From the NCBI RefSeq assembly GCF_011074885.1, contig NC_054689.1:2046001-2110000 (forward strand): a stretch of 64,000 nucleotides of DNA, given 5' to 3'. The stretch comes from Brettanomyces bruxellensis (lineage: Eukaryota; Ascomycota; Pichiomycetes; Pichiales; Pichiaceae). Made by a program: the position numbers and the translations under genes. Below, in pieces: positions 44,500 through 55,193 of the stretch (positions are counted from its first letter, which is position 1; the number at the start of each line of letters is the position of its first letter). The notes beneath the pieces were generated by a model. It had not been told where the DNA came from, ran no database searches, and saw only the letters and a list, made by a program, of their open reading frames with translations.

Positions 44500-47427
44500 T
44501 CAAGATGAAATTTGACTGCCTTTAAGTCTCATTTCAATTCCGTCCAATAAATCTTTTGTAATATCCTCCATCGGAAGGCTGCAAATATTAGATATTAGTT
44601 TCTTATATAGAAACAGCTTTGCTTGCATTTTCGTGTCATCAGAAAAACCCTCTGCAAAAATTGAAGGGACAGATTCACAAAGGTTACCCTCATGGACTTC
44701 AAGAGGATCATCTAGAAGATGAAATTCACTTCCAGCAATAATAGATTCAACTTTACTGTTAATGAGTTTCTTCCTCTCAATTTGAAGCAAAGTCAACTTT
44801 ACTGCAAGATTGAGAGTTTCATCAGTCATCTCTGAAGAATTACTGACAGGATCTAAGTAATCCGCAATCTTCATTTCTTCATCATTGACCGATTTGGCCA
44901 CTTCCAACGCCTGCGTTCTTTCGTAGCCATTATATAACTGTCCCCTTTTTGTAACAAGAATTTTCTTGAAAACCATTAACTTGCCCTTTAAAACCTTATT
45001 AAGTTTGACATGGTCAGTTCTATCCGTACTGTTTAAAAGCATGTTAAACTTTGATTCCTCAATACGATTAAAACTATTTTTAATAAGTTGTGAAGATTTT
45101 TCAGCCACAGAATTAACCTCTTTATCCAGATCAGTCAAGGTGTTCAAATTATGTTTCATCTCTTCATTTTTACTTTTGATTTCCTCAGAAATGAGTTCAC
45201 CAACCATTGTAATCAAAGAAGGAACTGTCTTGGAACATGCGGCAACATTTTCTTTTGCACCACCATCATTATATTTTAATATAGAGCTATCCCGTTTCCG
45301 TGATGGTGTGGACGTACTGAATTCTGTATTATTATTTGATTCTTCCGCTTTAGAGACCACTGATTGAGAAACACCACTACTCGAGGGGATTGCCAAGGAG
45401 CCGTCCATTTTCGTGTTTCTAATTGTGGTGTTATTACTTTCATAAATATTCTCCTTGTTTTCTGAATCATGCGAAACAGATAAAGTAGCATTATTTGTGT
45501 CATTGGAATTGGGAACAGGCTTTTGAATTATAGTGGCACCATTTTGCTCAGAAACGTTACCAGTGAAAGTCCGGGTACCATTCTGAGCAGTAAATGCCTG
45601 GTTGCTTGAATGCAATTTCATCAGTTTTAATAAATCAGGAGGAATTCTAGAATAGTCTTGGGCATCAAAGATTCCCCCTTGCTCAATTAACCATCTTGAG
45701 AAGTCATAAGATCCAATTTTCAGCGTGATCATTAGTGCAGTATCACCATTATTATCTTTATGATTGATCAGAATACTTAACAAATTTTTCCGAGGCATGT
45801 TAGCATCAGAGATTTTATCAACTTCTTGTTGCTGCCCTTTCACAAAAGTCACAATATTGTCAAAATAGTACCTCACGCAATCATATTTTTCCGGGTCTAT
45901 GCTTAATTCTACAAGATAATGTAGTGGCGTTCTACCCTTTGCATCAGGCACAATAAGGCATTGTCTTAAAAGCATGAGGAGCTCATAGAAATTTTTGGTG
46001 TCATAGGCATTGGTGAAATGGATCAATTTGGACAAACTGTTCATCCCCGCATTACTTAAGAGAAGAGGATTTGATCCTTTAGAAATAAGCAATTCCACAA
46101 TGTCTGGCAGTGCCAATGCCGATGCCCAGTGAAGCGGCGTGTGACCTTCATTATCTATTGGTTTATTCACATCGAAGTCGTCTGGGGGATTCAAAAGGAA
46201 ATCGGGAACAGGCTCATTTTCATTGCTGAAAAATGTTAGCAACCTCTCAGTATAATAGTCAAAGCCATCCTCTTCTTGGGTAACATTATTATCAAATCTT
46301 TGGGTTGGCTGAGGCTGAGATTGTGGTGTTGGAAGTTGCTGAGTACCAACAAAGTAATCTTGCTGAACAATATCTTGGCAGAAAGGTGGCCTACTGCTTT
46401 TTATATCCTGGTCTATAGAGTTTGATGAATCAGGTCTCGGACACTTCAAACTGCCCTGCGTGGTATCCTGATAAGTTGGCGGATACCTTTGCATAAACTG
46501 TGAATTTTGCTGTGCCATGAACGATTGCTGATCATCTGAGTATGGTTGGCCATATGGTTGGAAACCCTGACCACGTGAAGGCAATCCAAAACCGGAAGGT
46601 ACCACTTGTTGAATTGACTGTTGCTGCTGGATAACGGGCCGATTTACAAGTCTCCCATCCGGGTAATAACCAACATTGGTATTCATCGTTGAATTATTTT
46701 GTTGCGATTGCTGCTGTGAGTGTAGAATACCATTCGTTTGAACAGGAACCTCCTGCCGGCTCACACAGTTTGATTTTGCCTTAGATTGGTGCTTCTCAAA
46801 CATACCAAAGGTTGGCGGCATTCTTGTAACGGCCAGAGATTCTGATTGTTCAGGAGGCTTTTCAGATACCGAACTTTCCTTCTTGGACTTCCTCCCTCTC
46901 TTCCTAGGCTTATCCTCATTCTTACGTTTTTTAGTTGCAGGATAGGATGAGCTGACATTCTTATGTTTGCGAGTCCTCGATTTAGAAGTCTGCTTTCTGG
47001 GGACCGGACCATCGGTTTTCGGGTTATAATACAATACATTCACATGCTCTCTTGTGAGATGATGCGAATCAGCAAGCTCTTTCGCTAAATTCAGGGGTAT
47101 CCACGTTCCCTGAAAACGGCCAAAACCTCCTTGTATTTTTCGATGCTCATGCTGGTGAACCTCTTTTTCAAGTATTCGCGTTCTTTGTGCTTTGCCGTAA
47201 CCTGCAATCTTCAATATTTGTGTAGCATTAACCCAGTCATCGTCACATCTTCGCATCAACGGAATACCATTAAATACACTTTCAAAAACATCAATCTATC
47301 AAGTAACATTTGCAATAGCAAATAAAAATGAGTTAGTACAATGGATTGAAAGGTGGTGATTTATGTGACGGAAACGCGTCCCAAAAGCACTTACTTGTGA
47401 ATATGTTGCAATGTATATATCAGACAT
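44500..47427 (-). CDS. MBP1: MBF transcription factor subunit Mbp1, spliced
   Basis: The joined coding sequence is exon 1 (47395-47427, 11 codons) plus exon 2 (44500-47295), 942 aa in all. Exon 1 supplies MSDIYIATYSQ, and exon 2 continues IDVFESVFNGIPLM, which together match the start of the Mbp1/Swi4 APSES DNA-binding domain. The domain then reads DDDWVNATQILKIAG, RTRILEKEV and the recognition-helix/wing block QGGFGRFQGTWIPL. A basic nuclear-localisation region follows (about 115-155), then Gln-rich linkers, ankyrin repeats (about 393-560: GHTPLHWAS, GRTPLHYLVEL, NGDTALMITL) and a C-terminal helical Swi6-binding region. Mbp1 binds ACGCGT boxes and with Swi6 drives G1/S DNA-replication genes. 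Without exon 1 the gene would appear to start inside the domain. Swi4 is the alternative; the wing sequence favours Mbp1. Confidence 0.88.
47296..47394 (-). other. Spliceosomal intron of MBP1
   Basis: 99 bp on the minus strand: 5' splice site GTAAGT at 47394-47389, perfect branch point TACTAAC at 47338-47332, and the first AG after it at 47297-47296 (GATAG). It lies between codons (phase 0) and restores the APSES N-terminus. An ACGCGT box sits inside at 47374-47379. Confidence 0.9.
47374..47379. promoter_or_regulatory. ACGCGT (MCB) box inside the MBP1 intron
   Basis: Exact MluI cell-cycle box, the DNA target of Mbp1 itself, 15 bp inside the intron. The match is a fact; function is inference. 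Confidence 0.4.
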
Positions 47428-48674
47428 CACTTTAATATATATATATATATATGTATTCTCAAATGTACAGATTAAAATATTCTAAGCAGCAAGCTTGGTG
47501 ATTATTTGCTGTGAAGCTATGACCAAATAATGAAAGAATCAAAATGTTTGAGCCGTCTTCAAAAAGATGGTCCTTGTGGTTATCACTCTACCTCTCAATA
47601 TAGATAGATACCCTTGCAATAGCTATTATTCAAAATTTAAAGCAGATTGACGGTTTAATATTTCAATTCTATGAAACTTGCAAACTCTGGTGATGATCAA
47701 AGGATATCTTTCAACCATGGAGGTTTTTGAGCTCTAGAGAGTGATTTATAAATTTGAGGAGGACGAAAAAAAGTCAGAATAAAAAGGGAAAAATTTAATT
47801 AATACCAAAGAGGAAAAAAAGCGGGTTTTCTTTCTTCCTTTTCGCGATCGTGATGTCGGGACTTCTCTTCACCAATAAATTAGACCAACAGTTTGCGAGA
47901 ATATGGCATAAATTCATTTAGTGACGAGATCAATCATTCATTCAGCACCTTGATTCTTTTTGATACTTATCATATGAATACATGTTTACAGATACATATT
48001 TTCAAGGATGAAAATCCACAAACAAGTGCACCTGTTTGTAGAGAGATTCATGTGCTATTTGTAATTTTTATTTTGTTGTCGACGGAGAGTAAAAACGTTG
48101 AGTCTGAATTCCCCCTATAACGTTTTTGACTTTCATTTCGTTTGCCGTGGCTCGTAAGACATATGTCACAGAGTGATAAAAAATGAACGTTGATCTCAAT
48201 TCCAACACAAGAATGTTTATTTTAGTTTAAACTTATCGACCCGTCTATGGGTCTGCAATATATTCTTTTTTTGCCTTCCGTAACACCAGCTGACCCTTCC
48301 CACCTCCTCCTTTTACCCCTCTTGGAGAATTTCTTTTCCCGCATTCCTCGTACAAATATATTGTTCAACCTGTCTCCGGGGACCTCCTCGCTTTTTGCCG
48401 GGCGCAAACCCGATCGAATTTACCGATACGGTTAATTATTTTTCAATCATGTTCAATTCGGTCTGCGTTTGCTGATTGCTTTCCGAATACTACAACAACT
48501 TTTTTTAATATATCCGGTATCATCCTCTACAGTGTATATTTATAAAAGTTTTCACGCAAATCTTTTTGTTGGAACTTTCACAGATAGAACTGGGGTACTT
48601 CTTTCACTTGCTTTCCGTGTTATTTATCTCTTTCTAGTATTTATTATTCAGAACTGCCGCTTGTGTAAAGAGAA
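47428..48674. promoter_or_regulatory. Divergent promoter region, MBP1 / NSG1
   Basis: This 1.25-kb shared upstream region contains an (AT)9 run at 47435-47452 close to the MBP1 ATG, and pyrimidine-rich stretches before NSG1. Small frames here (for example 47893-48120) show no protein family. No tRNA seen. Confidence 0.5.
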
Positions 48675-49826
48675 ATGCAGAGGGCGGAACAAGAGCTTGC
48701 CAATAAACGGAAACCAAATCCGTACCAAATACCAAAAGTTGGTTCAAAAGTATCACCACGCTCAAATGCTTCTTCTTACGCGGGTGAAGGTGTGAAGCAA
48801 TCAGTTGAAAAAGCCGGAAATGGTGCAATGAGAATAACGCCATCCGTGGTTAATCTTACAAAACCTGAATTATATTCTATTTATGCAGGCGATTCTAATG
48901 TTGAAGGTGATGATGATGAAGATGAATCGCAGAACATTTACAATAATCTTTCGGAGGGCCTTCATAGGTCAACATCCCATCATATTGAGGAAAGAAAAAG
49001 CAAGCATCACAAGAAGCAAAATTCTTCTTTTACTCTATCACTTAGCTTAGTAATTGCCAAAGTTATTACGTGTTCTCTCTTGCTTTCGATTACGGGAAAC
49101 TTGATGTTTTATTTTGGCGAACAGCTTTACAAGGCCAATCCTATACTACCGGACATATCTAAGTATCGTTTCTTGTATATTTTCCAGGATCTCTTGCGCA
49201 AGAACGAGAAATTCTCGGATCTTGAGATAACTCTCTTGGGAAACGGTGCCGAAAGTGTCATTGTGGGATTCGCTTCATTTATACTCGGTAAGGCAATAGA
49301 TCTTTCTGTGTCCGGACAAAATGCAGATTTACACAGTAAACATGGAAAGTTAAATAAACTCAAGGAACACGATAGCAAATCATCATCTGGGCAAGGCATA
49401 TCAACGAACAACGAAGATTACGAGGAAAATTCAAGTGATGAATCGGAATCCTTTTCTCTTGGTTTTCAAATTCAGCATTATTTAACTCTCGTTTTTGATT
49501 CAAACTTGGTGAGGTCAATGGTGGCTGCTGTGGGTTTGGCTTATTGCTTTAAGAAGTACCAATGGTCTTCAAAGATTCAGGTTGTTTCATTATGGAGTGC
49601 AGCAAACATTATTATCTGGCGTGGGACGGATGCGAATATTACGGGCCTTATTTCCTCGACAATTATAGCTTTCTCTGTTATGGCATTTAATGCTTACTAT
49701 GATGATGGCATAACATTTTCATTGGAAGATACTGACTCAATTGCTGATATTTTGTGGGTTGGCTCATTTGTCTTCATTGGACAAATTATTTTCAGCAAAA
49801 TTATTAGATTGGTGTTTAACAGCTAG
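48675..49826 (+). CDS. NSG1: Insig-family ER protein Nsg1/Nsg2
   Basis: Encodes 383 aa. About 115 polar residues precede the membrane region. Hydrophobic spans can be read at about 120-146 (LVIAKVITCSLLLSITGNLM), 193-213, 276-292, 300-318, 323-342 and 360-380, the six-span layout of Insig. The block FDSNLVRSMVAAVGLAYCF followed by YQWSSKIQV matches the conserved Insig core. A polar, Ser-rich insert interrupts the middle loop (about 215-262). Yeast Nsg1/Nsg2 stabilise HMG-CoA reductase (Hmg2) in response to sterol intermediates, and Insig proteins elsewhere also hold SREBP-SCAP. The two yeast paralogues are not distinguishable here. The ATG at 48675 is the first in frame after the promoter. 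Confidence 0.8.
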   Translation: MQRAEQELANKRKPNPYQIPKVGSKVSPRSNASSYAGEGVKQSVEKAGNGAMRITPSVVNLTKPELYSIYAGDSNVEGDDDEDESQNIYNNLSEGLHRSTSHHIEERKSKHHKKQNSSFTLSLSLVIAKVITCSLLLSITGNLMFYFGEQLYKANPILPDISKYRFLYIFQDLLRKNEKFSDLEITLLGNGAESVIVGFASFILGKAIDLSVSGQNADLHSKHGKLNKLKEHDSKSSSGQGISTNNEDYEENSSDESESFSLGFQIQHYLTLVFDSNLVRSMVAAVGLAYCFKKYQWSSKIQVVSLWSAANIIIWRGTDANITGLISSTIIAFSVMAFNAYYDDGITFSLEDTDSIADILWVGSFVFIGQIIFSKIIRLVFNS

Positions 49827-50128
49827 GAAATGATATTTGCTATCTGTGAACTTTGAAATTCAAATTTCAACCTTTTGTACTTGTTTCTTCTTTTTCCTAG
49901 AATAGCAACTGTAAACGGATGAAAAATATTCAAGTTCCATACAAATCAAATCAAATCAAAATATATAGCAAATATTATTGGACATATACTCGTCAGGCTG
50001 TAAATGGTATCATGTAAATACGGATATAGCTTTAGCTAATGATTGCTTGATAAGAACAAACACCAAGAGAAAAACTATACACAAACATATATATATATAT
50101 ACAGATAAAGCCATGATAACTCGAACAT
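49827..50128. other. Convergent intergenic region, NSG1 / IGO1
   Basis: 302 bp between 3' ends, with a short AAATC direct repeat (CAAATCAAATCAAATC near 49944-49960) and an AT run at 50087-50101. No gene. Confidence 0.5.
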
Positions 50129-50518
50129 TCAGTCATCTTCAAGAACTGAATCCGTGAGGTCTTCTTCTAACTTTGACTTTCGTTGATTGGAACCCAATAA
50201 AGAAGGTGCCCCACTTCCACTGAAGGAATTTCTGTTTATTCTGGCCAAATTCTCGATTTCAGGTTGCCTTAGAGGATTGATAGACCCAACAGGATCTTTT
50301 TTGCCACCAGAAACCTTTGACAGAGCATAATCTCCACTATCAAAAAATTTTCGATCCTTCAATCTATCTTGTAGAACATCTGTAGTCTTTGGAAGCTTCC
50401 CATACATTTTATAGAGTTTCAATTCTTCTGCACTAAGCTTTGACAGGTCGGGAAGCCCTCCCTTCAATTTAGATGCACTTTCATTAGCTTTATCTGTTGC
50501 CCCGGAATTAGACGACAT
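50129..50518 (-). CDS. IGO1: Endosulfine-family PP2A inhibitor Igo1/Igo2
   Basis: Encodes 129 aa. The endosulfine core is unmistakable: LSKLSAEELKLYKMYGKLP, then RKFFDSGDYAL at residues 57-66. The Rim15/Greatwall target serine is Ser61 in FDSGDY. When phosphorylated, the protein inhibits PP2A with its Cdc55/B55 subunit, which protects quiescence mRNAs and promotes entry into G0 or mitosis. The Ser-rich tail (SFSGSGAPSLLG) may hold further phosphosites. The ATG at 50516-50518 gives MSSNSGATDK and is the only in-frame start nearby. It is followed by USB1 on the same strand side of a 217-bp gap. Igo1 and Igo2 cannot be told apart. Confidence 0.93.
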   Translation of the reverse strand: MSSNSGATDKANESASKLKGGLPDLSKLSAEELKLYKMYGKLPKTTDVLQDRLKDRKFFDSGDYALSKVSGGKKDPVGSINPLRQPEIENLARINRNSFSGSGAPSLLGSNQRKSKLEEDLTDSVLEDD

Positions 50519-50735
50519 ATTTACATACTATCCACCCAGGAAACAAACCTTTCAACTGTTTTTATAATGTTATTGATTGGCAATATTGTCAAAAATGAAT
50601 AATACAACCGCTAAGTTCTTTTTAAATGAGTACACAAAACCAGATTGCCACCTCACTTTAAAATACGACCGCCAATTTTTTTTTTTTAATTTATTTTCTT
50701 CACATAAATGAGACATGTGTACCGCCCTTCTTTTT

Positions 50736-51566
50736 TTATTCATGGAACAAAGTAATGAGTTTCCTTCCATCTGTTATATTAAACGTTCCGAAATGCAGCT
50801 TGAGATTAGACATAATCGTATTAGTATAAAATGCCATCTGAATTGATGAGAGAACTGACATCGCATTGTATTGGTTAGAACTTTGTTTCATCGCAATCCT
50901 TCCGATCGACATATGCAAACTCAGAGGATCATATTTAGGAGCTACCCCTCCTAACAATGCATCATTCACACAGTCAACAAAAGGTGCAAGATTTTGACAT
51001 GTATCATTGTCTAAGGTGGCTGCAATAAATAAACATGTACCATCTTTATTCATAAATATTTTAATTTGTCCAGTGAACCCGAGATGCTGCTGAATCCTAG
51101 TGTTCTTTATATTTTTAAGTGACCGTTGAAGTTGCATCACAAAATGAGAGTAATCCTTTTGAACATTAATATAACTGGCATTCTGAAATGTTATGTTATA
51201 TGATGTTGAGATATGATATTTTGACTCACCACTCAGGTCATTGGCAAAATTTCTATCTAAGATGCACGTTTCACCGATGCGGTTGTCTTCATATAAAATT
51301 TTAAACCAAATTTCTTCAGCAGCGGCCTCACATTGCGACACTTGTCGATCTGTTAACCGTGGTACAATAAATGTAAATGTTGTAATGCCATGTGACTCTC
51401 TGGTTTCATTCGTCTTGTGATGACTATTGAAATTATTGACTACTGGAGCCTGAGCAAATCGGCGTCTTATTTCTTCCTCTTCAACAGAGTTGCTTTCCTC
51501 ATCCGAGCTGCTGCTTAGAAAACTAGAGGAATCATTCGAAGATGAATATTCATTGACCAAATCCAT
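50736..51566 (-). CDS. USB1: U6 snRNA 3'-exonuclease/phosphodiesterase Usb1
   Basis: Encodes 276 aa of the 2H phosphoesterase superfamily. Both catalytic HxS motifs are present: His118-Ile-Ser120 (KYHIST) and His218-Met-Ser220 (LHMSIGRI), each on a beta strand, with the family spacing of about 100 residues. The N-terminal 35 residues are Ser/Glu-rich and probably disordered. Usb1 trims the oligo(U) tail of U6 snRNA and leaves a protective end, which controls U6 stability and recycling. Overall length fits yeast Usb1. The ATG at 51564-51566 is clear. The nearest neighbours (IGO1, a membrane protein) do not share the pathway. Confidence 0.85.
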   Translation of the reverse strand: MDLVNEYSSSNDSSSFLSSSSDEESNSVEEEEIRRRFAQAPVVNNFNSHHKTNETRESHGITTFTFIVPRLTDRQVSQCEAAAEEIWFKILYEDNRIGETCILDRNFANDLSGESKYHISTSYNITFQNASYINVQKDYSHFVMQLQRSLKNIKNTRIQQHLGFTGQIKIFMNKDGTCLFIAATLDNDTCQNLAPFVDCVNDALLGGVAPKYDPLSLHMSIGRIAMKQSSNQYNAMSVLSSIQMAFYTNTIMSNLKLHFGTFNITDGRKLITLFHE

Positions 51567-52707
51567 GCCAATAGTAAATGAGGGAAATTTTCTATGAAAT
51601 TTCGTATTGATGTATAGAAGTGAACAAACCCCTTATTTGGTTATAATTACCTGTTATTGAATGCAAGGGTGTTTTACTGACATCAATAACCTCCAGCGTG
51701 AATAAAAATTCCATTCAAAATTCGTAGAATTTGTACGACAAGTTCAAGAATTCCTAAAAAAATTTTCTTTTGACCTCCTTGTGATCTGCATCTGGTGAGG
51801 GCAGCGCCATTCATTTCAATCGGACTTACCTCTTCGGAATAAGGTAAACAAATCCTGCTGGAAAATTCTTATTGTTGCCATCCCAAAATAGAGATGTAAT
51901 GGATGAAATAGACGAACTAGAAAATGGTAAATTTCATTATTATTCCTTATTTTTCCTGCATGTCCCCAGAAATCAAGAAGAAAACAAGATTGATCTATCC
52001 TTCAAATATGGCAAAATTCCTACAAGTAATTAAAAGTTCTGTATAATTACACGAGGCTACTAAAATATCATTAGAAGACTTAGGTTTAGGTTCACACATA
52101 AATTTATAAAATTATAGACATCGATCAAGGGAACAATTACCTTTTGGGACAGATGCAGATAAAAGAAAGACACATATAAAAAAAAAAGAGGAATATTCAT
52201 TTTTGAGAAGTGGTGACTTTTATAATCTTCAAGGGAATCACTGAAGAAACACAAAACCAGGACTTCCTGCAGTTGAATACGGTACATATACACATATAAG
52301 TCATTGACAACAGAGGTACTCAGCACAATAATTACGTCTGTTACCCATTTGAGCAAGATCAAGCCTCCTTTTGGGTAAGTCAGATACCAGCCTCCCCAAA
52401 TTCGGATTTTGTCTGCAGTAAAACTTTTCTATACAATTCAGCTGCAGACATATATACTTTCAGCATCTTAATAAAGCGTTACAGTTATCTTGCAAATTTT
52501 AGGGTGCTTTTCAATCTTCGAAACTTGTTGACTACTTCTTGCCTCAGACGTCATTTAAAGGGCAGGTCGAACTAAGTGAAGGTGATACCATTTTGAGGAA
52601 CGAATATTGATAATCAAATCAATTCTGTGATTTCAAAAAGGAAGCTTGGTTAAGAATCGATTCACAGTCCTTAGCATCTGGGCTCTTTAGCAGCCAACCA
52701 TATAATA
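51567..52707. other. Divergent intergenic region, USB1 / Ser-rich membrane protein
   Basis: 1.14 kb. A nine-codon ATG stretch at 51899-51926 is followed by GTAAAT, but there is no good branch point or second exon, so no gene is called. The remainder is AT-rich without features. Confidence 0.45.
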
Positions 52708-54204
52708 ATGTCCGAAAGAAACAGTGGTACTTTCACGAAACACGACAGAGGTCCGAACTCAAATGATATAAATCTGTCAGAGGATTCACTTTCACAATCC
52801 TCATCTACAAATGATCCACTGAGGAATTCAAATAGAACCCTCAAGCCAGAAATTTTGAATAAAGAGAACAACGGGCCACAAAGTGACAACGATACGTTTA
52901 CGACGGCGGTTTCGTCATCGCAATCAAGCAATACAAGTAACAGCAATGAAAGGTACCTGAGAGATTCCAGAAGCCATGCCACGTACGTAGAATTGCCAGA
53001 TATGGAAATAGGGATGGATTCTGTGATGCATTCCGTTTATGAAGATGCAAATAATAGTGGCAGTAGCAATTCAGCAAACTACACAGGGAATAGCGTATAT
53101 CAGGATAAAGGAAGTTCAAAAAGTTTTTCAAAATCATTAGATCCAAAATCCGCAGAAGACAGCAATGGGACATCAAGTACTTCAGGAGTATCAGATGTTT
53201 TGACAGTGGATATAACAAATACTAGATTGGTGGATTCACCAACTGCGATGGATTCGTCAATTCTCGAAGATAACCCCAATACCTCCAGACGAAGGACAAA
53301 TACGAAAATTAGCCGATCGGCATCTTTGATTATACCACAACAAGAGAACTCGGATCAGTTTAACGATTACCGGTTTAACGTGGGAAATTCTAGCTTATCA
53401 TCGGATAGTACTCCTTCAATGATCGATATGCCTCATCTTCCTATTGAAGGTTACAAGAATACTTGTTCCCCGTCCACTGAAGGTGTTACATACTCAAGTC
53501 AGAAAACAAAAGCTTTAGCTGAAAAACCATTTGAGAAAAGACCATTTCATTTGAGCAAGAATTCTGATGGTGCAATTTCAAAAATCCCCCAAAGCTCCTC
53601 GCCAACGCTTGGATCAATACATAATAGCATAGGAGCCCTTCTACTGAGCGGCCATGAAAATGTATCCCCAAAGAAAGAGTTGCCTCAAGGTAAAGGTAAA
53701 CTTGTACCTTATTTCAAAGATATGGCAGATAAATTAGAAGCCCAAAAGGCACAAAGGGAACATGCAACTGCGACAAATAATATGTTACGCTCCCTTTCAT
53801 TCCAATCGGAAAAACAAAGGCCTAAAAGCTACATAAACACGATAACTTCCACAAAAATGAGGTTAACTGGTGAGGCAAAAACATCAGAGAATAAACACAC
53901 AAAGCGTGCAAATGTTGTACAACTAGCAAAAGGGGATCAAGAGAAGAAAACATTCGACATAGAAAAAGGGCAAGATAATAGATACCATGATGAATTATGC
54001 CCAGGCAGTATCGCTATCATAATGATACTACTATCTTTTCTAGCTCCTCCATTTTGGATGCTAATTGCCGCAGGTTATGCGGACCACGCATTTGGGAAAA
54101 TCGAGTGGAAATATAAAGTTGCAAGTGCTGTTTTAGCCTTGATTCTCTGCATAGGTGCAATAATAGGCGTAGCTGTTGGTCTTGGGTACGGCTTAACGCA
54201 TTAG
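52708..54204 (+). CDS. Ser/Asn-rich protein with two C-terminal membrane segments
   Basis: Encodes 498 aa. Residues 1-425 are hydrophilic and rich in Ser, Asn, Thr and Asp, with several basic SP-type phosphorylation-like sites (RSASL, SPKKEL) and no recognised domain. The C-terminus has two hydrophobic spans, about residues 432-455 (GSIAIIMILLSFLAPPFWML) and 470-494 (SAVLALILCIGAIIGVAVGL), joined by a short loop with WKYK. No signal peptide is present. A large polar domain anchored by a C-terminal membrane pair recalls the bud-site landmarks Bud8/Bud9, but the sequence match is too weak to name it. It could equally be a fungal-specific cortical or ER protein. The ATG at 52708 is the first in frame. 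Confidence 0.65.
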   Translation: MSERNSGTFTKHDRGPNSNDINLSEDSLSQSSSTNDPLRNSNRTLKPEILNKENNGPQSDNDTFTTAVSSSQSSNTSNSNERYLRDSRSHATYVELPDMEIGMDSVMHSVYEDANNSGSSNSANYTGNSVYQDKGSSKSFSKSLDPKSAEDSNGTSSTSGVSDVLTVDITNTRLVDSPTAMDSSILEDNPNTSRRRTNTKISRSASLIIPQQENSDQFNDYRFNVGNSSLSSDSTPSMIDMPHLPIEGYKNTCSPSTEGVTYSSQKTKALAEKPFEKRPFHLSKNSDGAISKIPQSSSPTLGSIHNSIGALLLSGHENVSPKKELPQGKGKLVPYFKDMADKLEAQKAQREHATATNNMLRSLSFQSEKQRPKSYINTITSTKMRLTGEAKTSENKHTKRANVVQLAKGDQEKKTFDIEKGQDNRYHDELCPGSIAIIMILLSFLAPPFWMLIAAGYADHAFGKIEWKYKVASAVLALILCIGAIIGVAVGLGYGLTH

Positions 54205-55193
54205 CAAGAATACCTAAAATGAAGAGAGATAGTTCTTGCCATAGACACAATAATTTGTTAAGAAGACGCTTTTTAATGATAAAACCCCCATAATAAAGAA
54301 TTCCGGAAATTCACACGATAATTTATTTGTAGATCTTCTAATAAGAGAATTCTAAGCCCCCAAATTTTAGTATGTGCGTAATTTTATACCTATTTTTGGG
54401 AAACCCATCGTTAGATAAGAACAAATCAATGTTTTATTAATCAAGCAGATCTAACAGAAAAGTTCATTACATTGCTTTCATTAAAAAAACATATTTTACG
54501 CTCCATTCCTTTGAACTGAAAATATATGGAAAATATAGCAGAAGGAGATGACTGGGCTATGCTGCGCTATCTGAAGATATCCGATGTGGGGAAAGGGGAA
54601 ATCTCAGATTTTAGAACTAACCGCGGAATTCATTTTCTTTCCACTTCCGAATATATCCGAATTCGGGCCTTTTTCCCCATTTTTATAATTTTTTTTTGCC
54701 GGCGCCCCCTCATAACAGAAATTCTGACGTTTTGCTAAATGTTAGGCCGTTTTTTTTCTTTATCGTATGGCAAAATAGAAATATATATAGAAACCATATC
54801 TCACAGTGACAACAGGAACATCTTTAAAATTAAGCTTCTGCAATTTAGTAATATATCTTGTTGATTGGACCATTTAATTCTGTGCGTCATTTTTTTTATC
54901 TTCTGCCATTTTAAAATGCAATTCAAAATTTACCACAGCATTTTTTACTCTTCATACATCAAAAATTGATTGTCACGCTTATCTTATTGTACACATATTC
55001 TTGAGAATCTGCATTTTTGATATCTTGTTATTTGTCCTTTAGATTATTATTGCGTTTCTAGCAATTCATTACATTTCGTATCGTGTCGTCAATTTATTTA
55101 AGCCATATTTAGAGCTTTTTTTTTCTTCTTTCCGTCACATATTTTATTTAGCCAAAAGGGAAGTTAAACGGGTGTCTCATACCATTTGCTGAA
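54205..55193. promoter_or_regulatory. Intergenic region, upstream of SIP5
   Basis: About 1 kb holding the 3' end of the membrane-protein gene and the SIP5 promoter. A CCGGCGCCCCCTC patch at about 54699-54711 includes CCCCT (STRE-like). A 70-codon frame at 54526-54738 has no family and is not called. Confidence 0.45.

Noticed and set aside
51899..52060. ATG GAT GAA ATA... followed by GTAAAT, suggesting a short first exon
   Set aside because: The nearest acceptor gives a 43-nt intron without a branch point, and joined products are only about 20-34 residues with no family; not called.
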